NCBI GenBank assembly: GCA_963715895.1
Contig: OY970284.1
Coordinates: 5,208,001-5,272,000, forward strand
Reading direction: 5' to 3'
Length of the DNA stretch: 64,000 nt
DNA from: JADGNZ01 sp963715895
GTDB taxonomy: Bacteria > Acidobacteriota > Thermoanaerobaculia > Gp7-AA8
Notes under the pieces: generated by a model
What the model saw: only the letters and a program-made list of their open reading frames with translations
Told to the model about the DNA's origin: nothing
Databases searched by the model: none
Part shown: positions 23,844-33,434 of the stretch, piece by piece
Position numbering within the stretch: position 1 is the first letter of the stretch
Layout of the letters: every line of letters starts with the position of its first letter
Translations under genes and position numbers: made by a program

Positions 23844-26800
23844 TCAGGGTTTACCATCGATTCGTCCATATTCCGCGCGAGCCGACTGAAGAATCGGTAG
23901 ATCGGTATCGGCGTCTTTCCATGCGTCGAAGAAGTCCTGGTAAGCCTTACGCGCAGCCGATCGATCGCCGGCCTGTGCGGCCGCATGCGCCAGACCGAGT
24001 TGCGCGAGCGGATAAAGAATCGACAGCGGCGCCTCGCCGGTATGGGAGAGGATCTGGCGGAATTCAGATCCTGCCTCCGAGCCCTTATTGCGCTTCAACT
24101 CAGCCTCCCCCCGAATATAGTGCGTCCAGAGCTCCGCCGCGGGCTCGTAGGCGCGTGTCGCGTCCAATGAACCAACCGCGCTCTCCGCATTCCCGCCGGT
24201 CAGTTCCGCCGAGGCGCGAACCGTCGGCACCCAGAGGCCGATGAGGAGTGTGTCGCCCGGACGTTCTTGAACCGCCGCATCGAGCAAGGCCTGCCCCCGT
24301 CGGTCGCCGCAAAGAGCCCGGCTCAGCGCGATGCGTTCCTCTGTCACGTGATTGTGATCGAGTGCCAGCGACTGCTCGTCGTACATATTCGCTTGATCGC
24401 ACTTTCCCAGAACGGCCGCGCGCAACGCCTCCTCGGCGGCGTAACGCGCGGCCACCTCTTTGACGTCGGCGCGGACTGCCAGGTCAATGGCCCGCCGCGC
24501 AAACTTCTGCGACTCCCGCCATTGCCCGCGATACGCCGCCGCGCTGCTCTGCAAGTCGGCCGCTTCATACTCCTCCGGCAGACCGCGGGCCCAGTCGAGC
24601 TGTTGTTGCATCGCTTTCTCATAGTGCGCGATGAAGGCAAGCTGATACAGGGCGCGGTGCATCCGGGCGTCATTGAGACCCATCCCCAGCGCCCGCTCGA
24701 ACGTCTCTTTGGCCTCCGGGAAACGGTTGAGGCCTATGAGCGCCTTCCCCATCGTCACCTGCCACGCGGAAATACCCGGGTTGAGGCGCACGGACTCACG
24801 AGCCTGGCGGAGAGCCTTCTCGTATTGCCCCAGAAGCAGCCAGGCAAGCGACAGGTTCCCCGAGGCACGAAAATCATTCGGGTAGGTCTGATCGTAGACG
24901 CGAAAGGCCTCGATGGCCTTATCCAGATCGCCCAGCGTGTAATTATCATAAACAGCGGTAATGTAGAGTTTTTCGCGATCGGTTCTCTTGCCCTTGAGAG
25001 CAAATGCTTTCGCGGCGTTCTCGGCGGCGCGGCGCGGCTCGTTCACGATCGTGTAATTGCCGGCCAGCAGCGAGTAACCATACGCAAAGTCGGGATCGAC
25101 CTCGACCGCCCGCTTGAACATCGGGATCGATTTGAAGTACTCGCCTTTATTCGAGAGATCAAACCCGACGGCGAACGACTTCAACGCTTCCAGCGAGGGA
25201 GTGGTCAGTTGATACAACGGGATGTCTGATTGCCGGATGGAACTGAGGCTTTCGCCGAGTTTCTCCCGAATGCCGCTGGCAGCGGAGGAGAGCGACTTCA
25301 GGACCTCCTCCTTGCTATCCGCCTCGGTCTGCTGGCGGCCGATCGTTTCACCGCTCCTGGCGTTGATCGCTTCGAGCGTGATGACGTAGTGGCGGCCGAG
25401 GGCGGCAATCGAACCGGCGATGAGCGCCTTGAGGCCGTTGCGCTGACAGATCTCCCGCCCGGTGTCCACCGTCACCCGCTCATCCGGCGAGCGCTCCATC
25501 TGGCGCAATGTTTCGCGCACGCGCGTTCCGGGGAAGACGTCCAGGAACGGCGACTGCTGCAACTGCATGGCCAGGCCCTGTTTGAGCGCATCGTCAAAGA
25601 CAGCGTCGCCGGTCGTGTTCGTGAAATCGGTAATCAGGACCGAGTCTTTGCCGGTCAGCGTGGAGGCGTGGCGTCTCGAATAGAGGCTGTACGTCAGGAT
25701 TGCCGCGGCCACCAGGAGGGTGGCGGCGGTGATCCAGAATCTCCCATGCAACCGCGGCAGATGGCGCGGCCTTGCCGGCCGGAACGCTGCCAGAAAACCC
25801 GCCGCGCTGCTCTCCTTCGACTCCGGCAGTTCACGCAGCACTTCGATCAGCGCATCGCGCAGATCCGACATCCGTTGATAGCGGCGCGCGGGCTCTTTCG
25901 CCAGCGCCCGGCTGACGATCGCTTCCAGCTTCGCCGGGATCGGGCCGCCTCGCTTCCCGCTGATCGGGCCCGGCTCGTCGTACAGCACGGCGTGGCGGAC
26001 CTCGATGACCGTCTTTCCCTGAAACGGCCATCTGCCCGACAACATCTCGTAAAGCAAGACGCCCGTCGAAAAGACGTCCGCGCGATGATCGACCTTCTCC
26101 CCTCGCGACTGCTCGGGCGCGGCGTATGTCGGCGTTCCGTACGGCGAACCGAGCGCGGTGAGCTCGGTCTGATCCTTCACCTCGCTCCCGTCGCCGACCA
26201 GTTTCGCGAGGCCGAAGTCGAGAATCTTCGCCTGCCCGTTTTCGGAGACGATGATGTTCTGCGCTTTGACGTCCCGGTGAATGATTCCTTTGGAATGCGC
26301 GGCCGCCAGCGCGTCGCAGACCTGGATGGCGATTCTCAGGGCTGTGCTGACCTCGAGCGGACGACCTCCGACCAGCTGCCGGACCGTCTGCCCGGCCACG
26401 AACTGCATGACGATGAAGCTCGCTCCGTCGACATCGATCAGGTCATGCACCGTGCAGATGTTCGGATGGTCCAGCGACGAGGCAAGCTGGGCCTCGCGGC
26501 GAAATCGCTTGCGGATGGTGTCGTCGAGGGAGGCCATCTCGTGCGGCAGCAGCTTGAGCGCGACGGTGCGGCCCAGCTTCGTGTCCAGCGCCTGATAGAC
26601 GGTGCCCTGACCGCCGGCGCCCAACTCGGAAATGATTCGATACTGGGCCACGCGCTGACCCCTTGAATAGTTGCGGACCGGCCTCGCGGTAATCTGATCC
26701 GCAACTTCTCCCACAGCCGGTTGCTCCATGAAACTGTCGGCGTCGTCGAGCGAGCGAAGCAGGGAATTGACTTCCTGCACGAGCGTCTCGTCACCCTGGC

Positions 26801-26894
26801 AGGCGTGGGTGACATAGTCGAGCCGCTGGCCCGGCTCCCGCTCCAGGGCCCCCTCGAACACTCTCTTGATTTCCTGCCAGCGAGCGGCGTCCAT
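23844..26894 (-). CDS. Serine/threonine protein kinase with TPR sensor region
   Basis: The 1016-residue protein has a cytoplasmic Pkn-type kinase domain (about 85-355) with glycine loop ELGAGGQGTVY, catalytic K114, HRDVKAQN at 206-213 and DFG at 226-228. A transmembrane helix follows at about 386-406 (FWITAATLLVAAAILTYSLY). The rest is extracytoplasmic, with a FlgO-like stretch (VLITDFTNTTGDAVFDDALKQG, then the adenylate/TolB-like segment) and many TPR repeats. The upstream ECF sigma gene ends 9 bp before this start, so the two form an operon. The architecture is typical of Acidobacteriota. Confidence 0.93.
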   Translation of the reverse strand: MDAARWQEIKRVFEGALEREPGQRLDYVTHACQGDETLVQEVNSLLRSLDDADSFMEQPAVGEVADQITARPVRNYSRGQRVAQYRIISELGAGGQGTVYQALDTKLGRTVALKLLPHEMASLDDTIRKRFRREAQLASSLDHPNICTVHDLIDVDGASFIVMQFVAGQTVRQLVGGRPLEVSTALRIAIQVCDALAAAHSKGIIHRDVKAQNIIVSENGQAKILDFGLAKLVGDGSEVKDQTELTALGSPYGTPTYAAPEQSRGEKVDHRADVFSTGVLLYEMLSGRWPFQGKTVIEVRHAVLYDEPGPISGKRGGPIPAKLEAIVSRALAKEPARRYQRMSDLRDALIEVLRELPESKESSAAGFLAAFRPARPRHLPRLHGRFWITAATLLVAAAILTYSLYSRRHASTLTGKDSVLITDFTNTTGDAVFDDALKQGLAMQLQQSPFLDVFPGTRVRETLRQMERSPDERVTVDTGREICQRNGLKALIAGSIAALGRHYVITLEAINARSGETIGRQQTEADSKEEVLKSLSSAASGIREKLGESLSSIRQSDIPLYQLTTPSLEALKSFAVGFDLSNKGEYFKSIPMFKRAVEVDPDFAYGYSLLAGNYTIVNEPRRAAENAAKAFALKGKRTDREKLYITAVYDNYTLGDLDKAIEAFRVYDQTYPNDFRASGNLSLAWLLLGQYEKALRQARESVRLNPGISAWQVTMGKALIGLNRFPEAKETFERALGMGLNDARMHRALYQLAFIAHYEKAMQQQLDWARGLPEEYEAADLQSSAAAYRGQWRESQKFARRAIDLAVRADVKEVAARYAAEEALRAAVLGKCDQANMYDEQSLALDHNHVTEERIALSRALCGDRRGQALLDAAVQERPGDTLLIGLWVPTVRASAELTGGNAESAVGSLDATRAYEPAAELWTHYIRGEAELKRNKGSEAGSEFRQILSHTGEAPLSILYPLAQLGLAHAAAQAGDRSAARKAYQDFFDAWKDADTDLPILQSARAEYGRIDGKP

Positions 26895-26903
26895 CGAGCG
26901 GCG

Positions 26904-27503
26904 TCACCTCGACAATTCGCGATGCAGCCAGGCCCTGGCCATGCTCCACTCGCGCGCGGCCGTCGCTCGTGAGATGTTCAGGATGGCTGCCGTCTCCTCG
27001 AGACTCAGGCCGCTGAAATAACGCAGCTCGACCACGCGCGATTGCTGTTCATCGATGGCCGCCAACCGCGTCAGCGCTTCGTCGAGCGCGATCAGATCGA
27101 CCGGCCTTGTCTCGCTGGCGATCTCCTCGGCCGCGGAGATGGAGAGCCGAACGTCGTCTCCGCCCCGTTTTGCCCGATGGCGCGCCCGTGCATAGTCCAC
27201 CAGAACGCGCCGCATGGCTTGCGAGGCGATGGCGAAGAAATGGCTGCGGCTATCCCATTGGACATGCCGCTGGCCGACCAGCTTCAGGTAGGCCTCGTGA
27301 ATCAGCCCGGTGGTTTGCAGCGTGTGATCCCGCCGCTCGCGCCGCAAGTGCCGCGCCGCCTGACGGCGCAGCTCCGCGTAAACCAGCGGCATGAGCTGCT
27401 CGAGCACCTCATCCTTCCCCTCGCTCCACTCCCTGAGCAGTTCCGTGATGTCGGTTGGACCTGCTGGCGCGGTCATCTCTCTCTGCACGGCGTCTCTCTC
27501 CAT
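26904..27503 (-). CDS. ECF-type RNA polymerase sigma factor
   Basis: This 199-residue sigma-70 factor has region 2 (LMPLVYAELRRQAARHLRRE ... DHTLQTTGLIHEAYLKLV, FFAIASQAMRRVLVDYARARHR) and region 4 helix-turn-helix (RVVELRYFSGLSLEETAAIL, ISRATAAREWSMARAWL). It fits the group often encoded next to Ser/Thr kinases and without an anti-sigma gene. I chose the ATG at 27503 (GAAGGAAC upstream); an ATG at 27476 is also possible, and the frame extending to 27626 lacks family similarity. Kinase phosphorylation may control its activity (inference). Confidence 0.9.
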   Translation of the reverse strand: MERDAVQREMTAPAGPTDITELLREWSEGKDEVLEQLMPLVYAELRRQAARHLRRERRDHTLQTTGLIHEAYLKLVGQRHVQWDSRSHFFAIASQAMRRVLVDYARARHRAKRGGDDVRLSISAAEEIASETRPVDLIALDEALTRLAAIDEQQSRVVELRYFSGLSLEETAAILNISRATAAREWSMARAWLHRELSR

Positions 27504-27667
27504 GCGTTCCTTCGGGGATGAGGTTAATAACAATAACAGCGAAGGGTCTTCCGACGAAGAATTTTGAGACGTTCTGCCGCGGAATGTCGCGCTCATGGAT
27601 GAAGGCAGTTGAAACGTCAGCATCATAAACCGCGGGTCTTCGGGCCGGCACTAACCAGGAGACGACC

Positions 27668-28243
27668 ATGAAACCGAAGTTGATGACCATGTCCGGCTTT
27701 TTGATTCTGCTCTGCACCGCATTTGGATCGAGCGCAAACGCTCAATGTGTTTTCTCGTTCGGACGCAACGGGGCCGCGGTCACCGCCTCGCCGATGATGA
27801 AACGGATCGCTGCCACGACGAAAGCCGTCGCGGAGGAGCGCGCCGACGGGGTGGTGGCCCTCGATATCAAGGGCATCACCGGCCTCTGGGATCTGCAGTT
27901 CATCTCCGACAACCAGGTTGTCGATGAGGGCTTCGACCAGTATCACAGCGACGGAACGGAGATCCTGAATGACACTCCCCCTCCAGCAGCGGGAAACGTC
28001 TGTCTCGGTGTCTGGGCAAAGACCGGTGGGCACACGCTCAAGCTCAAGCACCCGTCGTGGATCTACGATCCGACCAACACCTTCGTCATCGGCACGGCCA
28101 CCATCCTCGAACAGATTACCCTCGACGACGACGGCAACAGCTTTACGGGTACGTTCGCGGTGCAACTCCGCGATCTCTCGGGAAACTCGCTCGGGCCGGA
28201 CCTCACCGGTCAGTTGCAAGCCACGCGCATCACGCCCGACTGA
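27668..28243 (+). CDS. Secreted hypothetical protein
   Basis: This 191-residue protein has a signal peptide (LILLCTAFGSSANAQ) and a mature domain with a lipocalin-like strand pattern: ITGLWDLQFISDNQVVDEGF, QYHSDGTEILND, TLKLKHPSWIYDPTN, GNSFTGTFAVQLRD. I do not recognise a named family. It is divergent from the ECF sigma gene (164-bp gap), which makes it a plausible target of that sigma factor. Confidence 0.75.
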   Translation: MKPKLMTMSGFLILLCTAFGSSANAQCVFSFGRNGAAVTASPMMKRIAATTKAVAEERADGVVALDIKGITGLWDLQFISDNQVVDEGFDQYHSDGTEILNDTPPPAAGNVCLGVWAKTGGHTLKLKHPSWIYDPTNTFVIGTATILEQITLDDDGNSFTGTFAVQLRDLSGNSLGPDLTGQLQATRITPD

Positions 28244-28338
28244 GGCGGAAAACGGATGTTGCGCGCACCCGAGGCAGCCTGCTCGGGTGCGCGTTCATCG
28301 ACATCTCGGTATACTCCCGAGTTGGGAGCGAGACCATC

Positions 28339-28518
28339 ATGTTTGAAAATATCCTCCAACCAACGCATCTCATCCTCGTTCTGGGAATCGCGATGATCTT
28401 TTTCGGGCCGAAAAAGCTCCCCGAGCTCGGCCGGGGCCTTGGAGAGAGCATTCGGGGCTTCCGGGACGCGATGCGCCAGGATCACGGCGCGCCCGGAGAC
28501 GAAAAGAAGGACTCCTAG
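28339..28518 (+). CDS. tatA: Twin-arginine translocase TatA/E protein
   Basis: This 59-residue protein has an N-terminal transmembrane helix (LILVLGIAMIFF), the FGPKKLPELGRGLGESIRGF hinge and amphipathic helix diagnostic of TatA, and a charged tail. TatA forms the protein-conducting part of the Tat pathway, needed by the Tat-exported binding protein and formate dehydrogenase in this window. The ATG at 28339 follows GGAGCGAG; longer readings are spurious. tatB and tatC are not nearby. Confidence 0.92.
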   Translation: MFENILQPTHLILVLGIAMIFFGPKKLPELGRGLGESIRGFRDAMRQDHGAPGDEKKDS

Positions 28519-28553
28519 GCCGGCACGGCCAAGATTGGGGTAGACCCCAATTC

Positions 28554-29810
28554 CTAATGCCTGGCGGCGCGGCGCCGCTGCGGAACCACGCGGGTGAAGA
28601 CCCAGGCCGCGCCGGCGTTATTGTTGTCCTGGCGCCCACCGACGAGGACCGTGTTGCCGTCGGACGAGATGGCGACCGCAAAGCCTTGCTCGCTGGCCCC
28701 CAGGGCGCCCGAGCCGACCAGCTTGGACCCTAGCTGCGTCCAGACTCCCCCGCTCCTGGTCCAGACCCACGTGGCTCCGGCCCGGCTGTTGTCGAAGTCC
28801 CCTCCGACGATGGCCGTGTTTCCGTCGGCGGAGAGAGCCACGCTCTGGCCCTGCATGGCGCTCCCGGCCGCGCCGGTGCCGGACAGCTTCCCGGACTGCT
28901 GGCTCCAGACTCCCCCGCTCCTTGTCCAGATCCACGCCGCCCCGGCGTTGATGGTGTCGCCGGTGCCTCCGACGATGGCTGTGTTGCCGTCGCTCGAGAG
29001 GGATACCGAAAGGCCCTGGTCGGCAGCGCCGCCCACGGCGTCCGAACCGACCAGCTTTCCGCCCTGCTGAGTCCAGACTCCGCCACCGCGTGTCCAGACC
29101 CACGCCGCTCCACCGAAACTGTTGTCGGCGAACCCTCCGATGATGGCGGTGTTGCCGTCGGCGGATAGCGAGACCGCCCACCCCTGTTCCGCGTTCCCCT
29201 CGGCGCCCGAGCCGGTGAGCTTTGGTCCCTGCTGGGTCCAGACCCCTCCGCTCCTGGTCCATACCCAGGCCGCACCCACATTGCCGTTGTCTTCGAACCC
29301 TCCGACGATGGCCGTGTTGCCGTCGGCGGAAAGGGAGACCGATTCACCCTGTTGCGCCTTTCCGACACCGCCCGAGCCGACCAGCTTGGCCCCTTGCTGC
29401 GTCCATACTCCCCCGCTTCTGGTCCACACCCACGCGGCACCAGCCTGGTTGCTGTCGAAGCCTCCTCCGACGATGGCCGTATTACCGTCGGCGGAAAGAG
29501 ACACGGACTGCCCCTGATTGGCGTTGCCGGCGGCGCCCGAGCCGACCAGTTTGGCCGATTGCTGGCTCCAGCTCCCACCGCTCCTGGTCCACACCCAGGC
29601 CGCCCCGGAGCTCCCATCGACGATCCCTCCGACGATAGCCGTATTGCCGTCGGCGGAAAGCGCTACGGACTGCCCCTGGAACGCGTTCCCGACAGCACCG
29701 GAGCCGACCAGCTTCGGCCCCTGCTGCGAGAACTGCGCGAGGAGATGACGGGAAGACAACAGCAATGAGCAGACGATCACCGTCTGCGTGACGCGATGTT
29801 GCGATTTCAT
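28554..29810 (-). CDS. Secreted seven-repeat beta-propeller-like protein
   Basis: From the ATG at 29810 (GGAGG upstream) this 418-residue protein has a signal peptide (VIVCSLLLSSRHLLAQ) and seven repeats of about 54 residues. Each follows LVGSGAxGNAxQGxSVALSA, then DGNTAIVGG, then GAAWVWTRSGGxWxQQ. These FG-GAP/integrin-alpha-like units suggest one seven-bladed propeller. The repeats are nearly identical at DNA level (about 162 bp each), which favours unequal recombination. The protein ends soon after repeat seven with VVPQRRRAARH and no sorting signal. Confidence 0.8.
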   Translation of the reverse strand: MKSQHRVTQTVIVCSLLLSSRHLLAQFSQQGPKLVGSGAVGNAFQGQSVALSADGNTAIVGGIVDGSSGAAWVWTRSGGSWSQQSAKLVGSGAAGNANQGQSVSLSADGNTAIVGGGFDSNQAGAAWVWTRSGGVWTQQGAKLVGSGGVGKAQQGESVSLSADGNTAIVGGFEDNGNVGAAWVWTRSGGVWTQQGPKLTGSGAEGNAEQGWAVSLSADGNTAIIGGFADNSFGGAAWVWTRGGGVWTQQGGKLVGSDAVGGAADQGLSVSLSSDGNTAIVGGTGDTINAGAAWIWTRSGGVWSQQSGKLSGTGAAGSAMQGQSVALSADGNTAIVGGDFDNSRAGATWVWTRSGGVWTQLGSKLVGSGALGASEQGFAVAISSDGNTVLVGGRQDNNNAGAAWVFTRVVPQRRRAARH

Positions 29811-30052
29811 GGGGATTGAACCTCCGGACGAGGGCTCATCGTACGTCCACATTCCTCGGCCCGTAGTGACCGGGGACACGCTGGGGGCTCGTGGCCGGAG
29901 CGCAGGCGCCGCGAAGAGGACGATCCGCAGACGTACGCAGATGAAAACCGTCATCCATCTGCGTTCATCTGCGAAAATCTGCGGATAAAGCCTTTGCTCA
30001 ACCAACCCGCCGCGCCATCGCCTCGTCGCATGATGAGCCGGCAGATTCCGGA

Positions 30053-31240
30053 TTACGCCGGTTTGTCATTCTCGAGTTGCCCGAGACGCACCGCGAGCGC
30101 TTGCACAGGAATCGCTTGCGTCGTCCCTCTCGTGAGCTCCTCTTCCCCCCCGTAGACCAGAATCGAAGTTTCGTGCTGATCAGGAAAGAGGCGATGGAAC
30201 TTCTCGAGCGCGACGATTTGACTGGCCGTCACGGTTTGTCCCGCTTTGATCTCGATCGCCAGATACCGATTCGCAAGCGGATAGACCAGGTCGATCTCGA
30301 GACCGCTGCTGTCGCGATAGAAGTTGAGGTTACTTCGTCTCCCGGAGTTGTACCTGTGTTTCAGGACCTCGGCGATGACCATGTTCTCAAAGAGCGCGCC
30401 GCGAAGTGGGTGTGTCTCGATCTGCGCCGCATTCTCGATCCCGAGCAGATAGGCGGCCAATCCGACATCGTGAAAGTAGAGCTTCGGCGTTTTGATGAGT
30501 CTCTTGGACACGTTCGCATGCAGTGGCGGCAGCAGGAACGCGACGTAGCTGGCCTCCAGGACGCTGATCCACTCCCGGGCAGTCGTGTGCGACACGCCGG
30601 CATCATTGCCGAGGCTTTGCAGATTCAGAAGCTGTCCGATCCGTCCCGCGCAGAGGCGCACGAATCGTTGAAACGTGGAGAGATCCCGCACGCCGCCGAG
30701 CATCCGCACATCACGCTCGACATACGTTTCGAAATAATCGCCGAGGGCCTGCGTGGGACGCAGGCTCTGGTCGTAGATCCGAGGGTAGAAACCGGTGAAG
30801 AGCATTTCATTGGTATCCATACCGGGATGGATCGAGCTTGCCTCCTCGATGGAAAAGGGAATCAGGTGCAGGATCGCGGTGCGTCCCGCCAGTGATTGGG
30901 AGATCCCTTCGGAGATCAGGAACCGTTCGCTGCCTGTCAGAACGAACATCCCGTTACGACGGCGTTCGTCGACATGCGCCTGCAGCCATGAGAAGAGCTC
31001 GGGAACACGCTGGACTTCGTCGATGATCGCCCCATCGCCTGCCCTGGCAAGGAAACCGCGAGGATCTGCCGCCGTGGCTTCACGGAGGTCGGGTCGCTCG
31101 AGATTGAAATACGGAAGATCAGGAAAGAGCGCGCGGCAAAGCGTGGTCTTCCCGGACTGCCGTGGTCCGGTGAGAGTGACTACCGGGTAACTCGAGAAAA
31201 GCTCTTTGAGTACCGGCGCAATGGAACGTTCGACAAGCAT
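30053..31240 (-). CDS. AAA_14/DUF4143 ATPase
   Basis: This 395-residue protein has a P-loop (GPRQSGKT at 25-32), Walker B GAIIDEVQRVPELF, sensor region MFVLTGSERFLIS, and the C-terminal DUF4143 domain (LRGALFENMVIAEVLKHRYN, then LNFYRDSSGLEIDLVY, AIEIKAGQTV), which looks like a PD-(D/E)XK-type fold. The family is widespread, often mobile, and its function is unknown. It appears to be a single-gene transcription unit. Confidence 0.9.
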   Translation of the reverse strand: MLVERSIAPVLKELFSSYPVVTLTGPRQSGKTTLCRALFPDLPYFNLERPDLREATAADPRGFLARAGDGAIIDEVQRVPELFSWLQAHVDERRRNGMFVLTGSERFLISEGISQSLAGRTAILHLIPFSIEEASSIHPGMDTNEMLFTGFYPRIYDQSLRPTQALGDYFETYVERDVRMLGGVRDLSTFQRFVRLCAGRIGQLLNLQSLGNDAGVSHTTAREWISVLEASYVAFLLPPLHANVSKRLIKTPKLYFHDVGLAAYLLGIENAAQIETHPLRGALFENMVIAEVLKHRYNSGRRSNLNFYRDSSGLEIDLVYPLANRYLAIEIKAGQTVTASQIVALEKFHRLFPDQHETSILVYGGEEELTRGTTQAIPVQALAVRLGQLENDKPA

Positions 31241-31435
31241 GCATACCCTTAAGAATCAGCATGATAGATACCAGTCGTGCAATTTGCAAGTTGAGGCTTC
31301 ACATTGCACGATGACGCGCTCGCCAGGTGGGGCGGCGGTGGGCGGCGAAGACGCCAGCGCCGGGGATGGCAAGCGCCGTCGCTCCCCAGTGAGAAGATCA
31401 TCGACCGAATTCGCCGTCTTCTGTATCGTACGAGC

Positions 31436-32695
31436 GTGCCTGGAAAGAAGCGCCCATTTCGTCAATTTCTGACGGTGCTCGGGCCGGGTCTCATCACCGG
31501 GGCGGCCGATGATGACCCCTCCGGCATCGCCACCTACTCGGTGGCCGGCGCGCAACTTGGAACGGCGATGCTTTGGACAGCGTTCGTCACCTGGCCGCTG
31601 ATGGCTGGTGTGCAGATGATGTGTGCGCGCATCGGCATGGTCTCGGGATACGGCCTTGCCGAGGCGTTCCGGAAAAAGTTTCCGCGGCCGCTCGTGGCGC
31701 TGGCCGCGCTGGCACTCCTTGCGGCGAATACCGTGAACATCGGGGCGGATCTCGCCGGCATGGCCGATGCCGCGCAAATGCTGACCGGGATCAACTCCCA
31801 TCTGTGCGTCATTCTCTTCGGGGTCGGGATCAGCGCGGCCACCGTGTGGCTTCGCTACCACCAGATCGCCAATACGTTGAAATGGCTTGCGCTCTTCCTC
31901 TTCGCGTATGTGCTGACGGCAATCATTCTCCACCCTTCCTGGTCTTCAATCATGCACGACGCGGTGCGCCCGACCCTTCTGCACTCGAAGACCGCATGGT
32001 CGACGCTCGTAGCGATCCTTGGGACGACGATCAGTCCATACCTCTTCTTCTGGCAGGCTTCACAGGAGGTAGAGGAAGAGAAAAACAGCGGGCGGAAGCT
32101 CACCGTCGAGCGTTATGGTGCAACGAACGAGGAGATCATCGATCGCAAGATCGACGTCGGCGTGGGAACGTTCTTCTCGAACGCGGTGATGTTCTTCATC
32201 ATCGTGACGACGGCACTCACGCTCCACCGGCACGGCATCACGAACATCGAGACGTCGCGCCAGGCTGCCGAAGCGCTGCGGCCGCTCGCGGGATCGTCGT
32301 GCTTCCTTCTATTCACACTGGGACTCATAGGAACGGGCCTTCTGGCCATACCGACCTTGTCGGGATCCGCGGCCTACGCACTGGCCGAAACATTCGGGTG
32401 GCGTCAGGGCCTCGATGAGAAGATCGACAAGGCCCGAGCCTTCTACGCGGTGGTCCTGCTTTCGATGGCCATCGGCATCGGCATCAACTTCGCGAACATC
32501 AACGCCGTGAGCGCGCTGTACTGGAGCGCCGTCATCAACGGCCTTCTTGCGCCGTTTCTCCTCGTCGGCATCCTCGCCGTCGCGTCGGACTCCACGATCA
32601 TGCAGGGACAGCCCAGCTCACTCCTCGGCCGCGTCACGGTCGGGATCACTACGCTCTTCATGTTCGGCGCCGGGATCGGAATGTTCGTCTTTTGA
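31436..32695 (+). CDS. NRAMP-family divalent metal transporter with altered metal site
   Basis: From the GTG at 31436 this is a 419-residue, roughly 11-helix protein of the NRAMP fold. The helix 1 motif is DPSG (27-30) where classical NRAMPs have DPGN, and the helix 6 segment reads GTTISPYLFFWQ with ISPY (199-202) where Mn/Fe transporters have MPH. The missing Met and His imply a different cation preference, perhaps Mg2+ as in NRAMP-related magnesium transporters (inference). A TTG at 31304 would add a low-complexity Arg/Gly N-terminus and is unlikely. No ribosome binding site is obvious for the GTG. Confidence 0.8.
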   Translation: MPGKKRPFRQFLTVLGPGLITGAADDDPSGIATYSVAGAQLGTAMLWTAFVTWPLMAGVQMMCARIGMVSGYGLAEAFRKKFPRPLVALAALALLAANTVNIGADLAGMADAAQMLTGINSHLCVILFGVGISAATVWLRYHQIANTLKWLALFLFAYVLTAIILHPSWSSIMHDAVRPTLLHSKTAWSTLVAILGTTISPYLFFWQASQEVEEEKNSGRKLTVERYGATNEEIIDRKIDVGVGTFFSNAVMFFIIVTTALTLHRHGITNIETSRQAAEALRPLAGSSCFLLFTLGLIGTGLLAIPTLSGSAAYALAETFGWRQGLDEKIDKARAFYAVVLLSMAIGIGINFANINAVSALYWSAVINGLLAPFLLVGILAVASDSTIMQGQPSSLLGRVTVGITTLFMFGAGIGMFVF

Positions 32696-32853
32696 TCGCG
32701 ACACGACCGATGCAAGAACTAGTTTTCCGGGCATGCGTGAAGCCGGAAGCGGGGCTCATTGATCGGTTAGCGCCAACCCTGATTCGCGTCTATCCTTTTG
32801 GCGCGGGGAGCACGCTGACATGGATCATGGCACTCCTCGAAGGGAGCGAATCC

Positions 32854-33411
32854 ATGGATACATCCATCGATCCTTATCCGAAGTATCTGGACTGGCTCCG
32901 ATATCTCGCAGCCTTCCTGCTCTTGTTGTACGGATCGAGCAAACTCCTTGGCAGACAGTTCAGCGTCCCACCCGAGCTGGCCCTCAGGCCCGTTGGATCG
33001 CTGAGCGGCCGTGATCTCGTCTGGTACTTCTACAGCCACTCCCACATCTACGCCACCCTCCTCGGAGTGATCCAACTGGCCGGCGCCGCGCTGCTGCTCT
33101 TCCGCAAGACGGCGTTGTTGGGAGCGGCCCTGGTATTGCCCATAATCACGAACATCCTGATGATCAACGTGTTCTTCTTCATCACCTGGGGTGCAACCTG
33201 CACGTCGACGTTGATCTTCGCCGCCATGGTGGCCCTCCTCTGGCGCGACCGGCAGGCGCTCCTCGGCGTCTTCTGGACCCGTCAAGCCGGCGAGCCGGCC
33301 GAGCTGCGAAGGCTCCATCGAATGATCGCCGCCGCCGTTCTTCTGTCGGTAATCGTCTTGATGGCGGTCGGCATCTGGCTCTCCACAGCCCAAAGGGCTT
33401 TGGCAAGGTGA
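32854..33411 (+). CDS. DoxX-like integral membrane protein
   Basis: This 185-residue protein has four to five hydrophobic helices (YLAAFLLLLYGSSKLLG, YATLLGVIQLAGAALLLFRK, ITNILMINVFFFITW, MIAAAVLLSVIVLMAVGIWL). The pattern GSSKLLG then GVIQLAGAALLLF resembles DoxX/MauE-like proteins, but I cannot give a function. The ATG at 32854 follows AGGGAGCGAATCC; the frame is open to 32692 without a better start. Confidence 0.7.
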   Translation: MDTSIDPYPKYLDWLRYLAAFLLLLYGSSKLLGRQFSVPPELALRPVGSLSGRDLVWYFYSHSHIYATLLGVIQLAGAALLLFRKTALLGAALVLPIITNILMINVFFFITWGATCTSTLIFAAMVALLWRDRQALLGVFWTRQAGEPAELRRLHRMIAAAVLLSVIVLMAVGIWLSTAQRALAR

Positions 33412-33434
33412 ATGATCTCTTGGGGGTCTAACGT

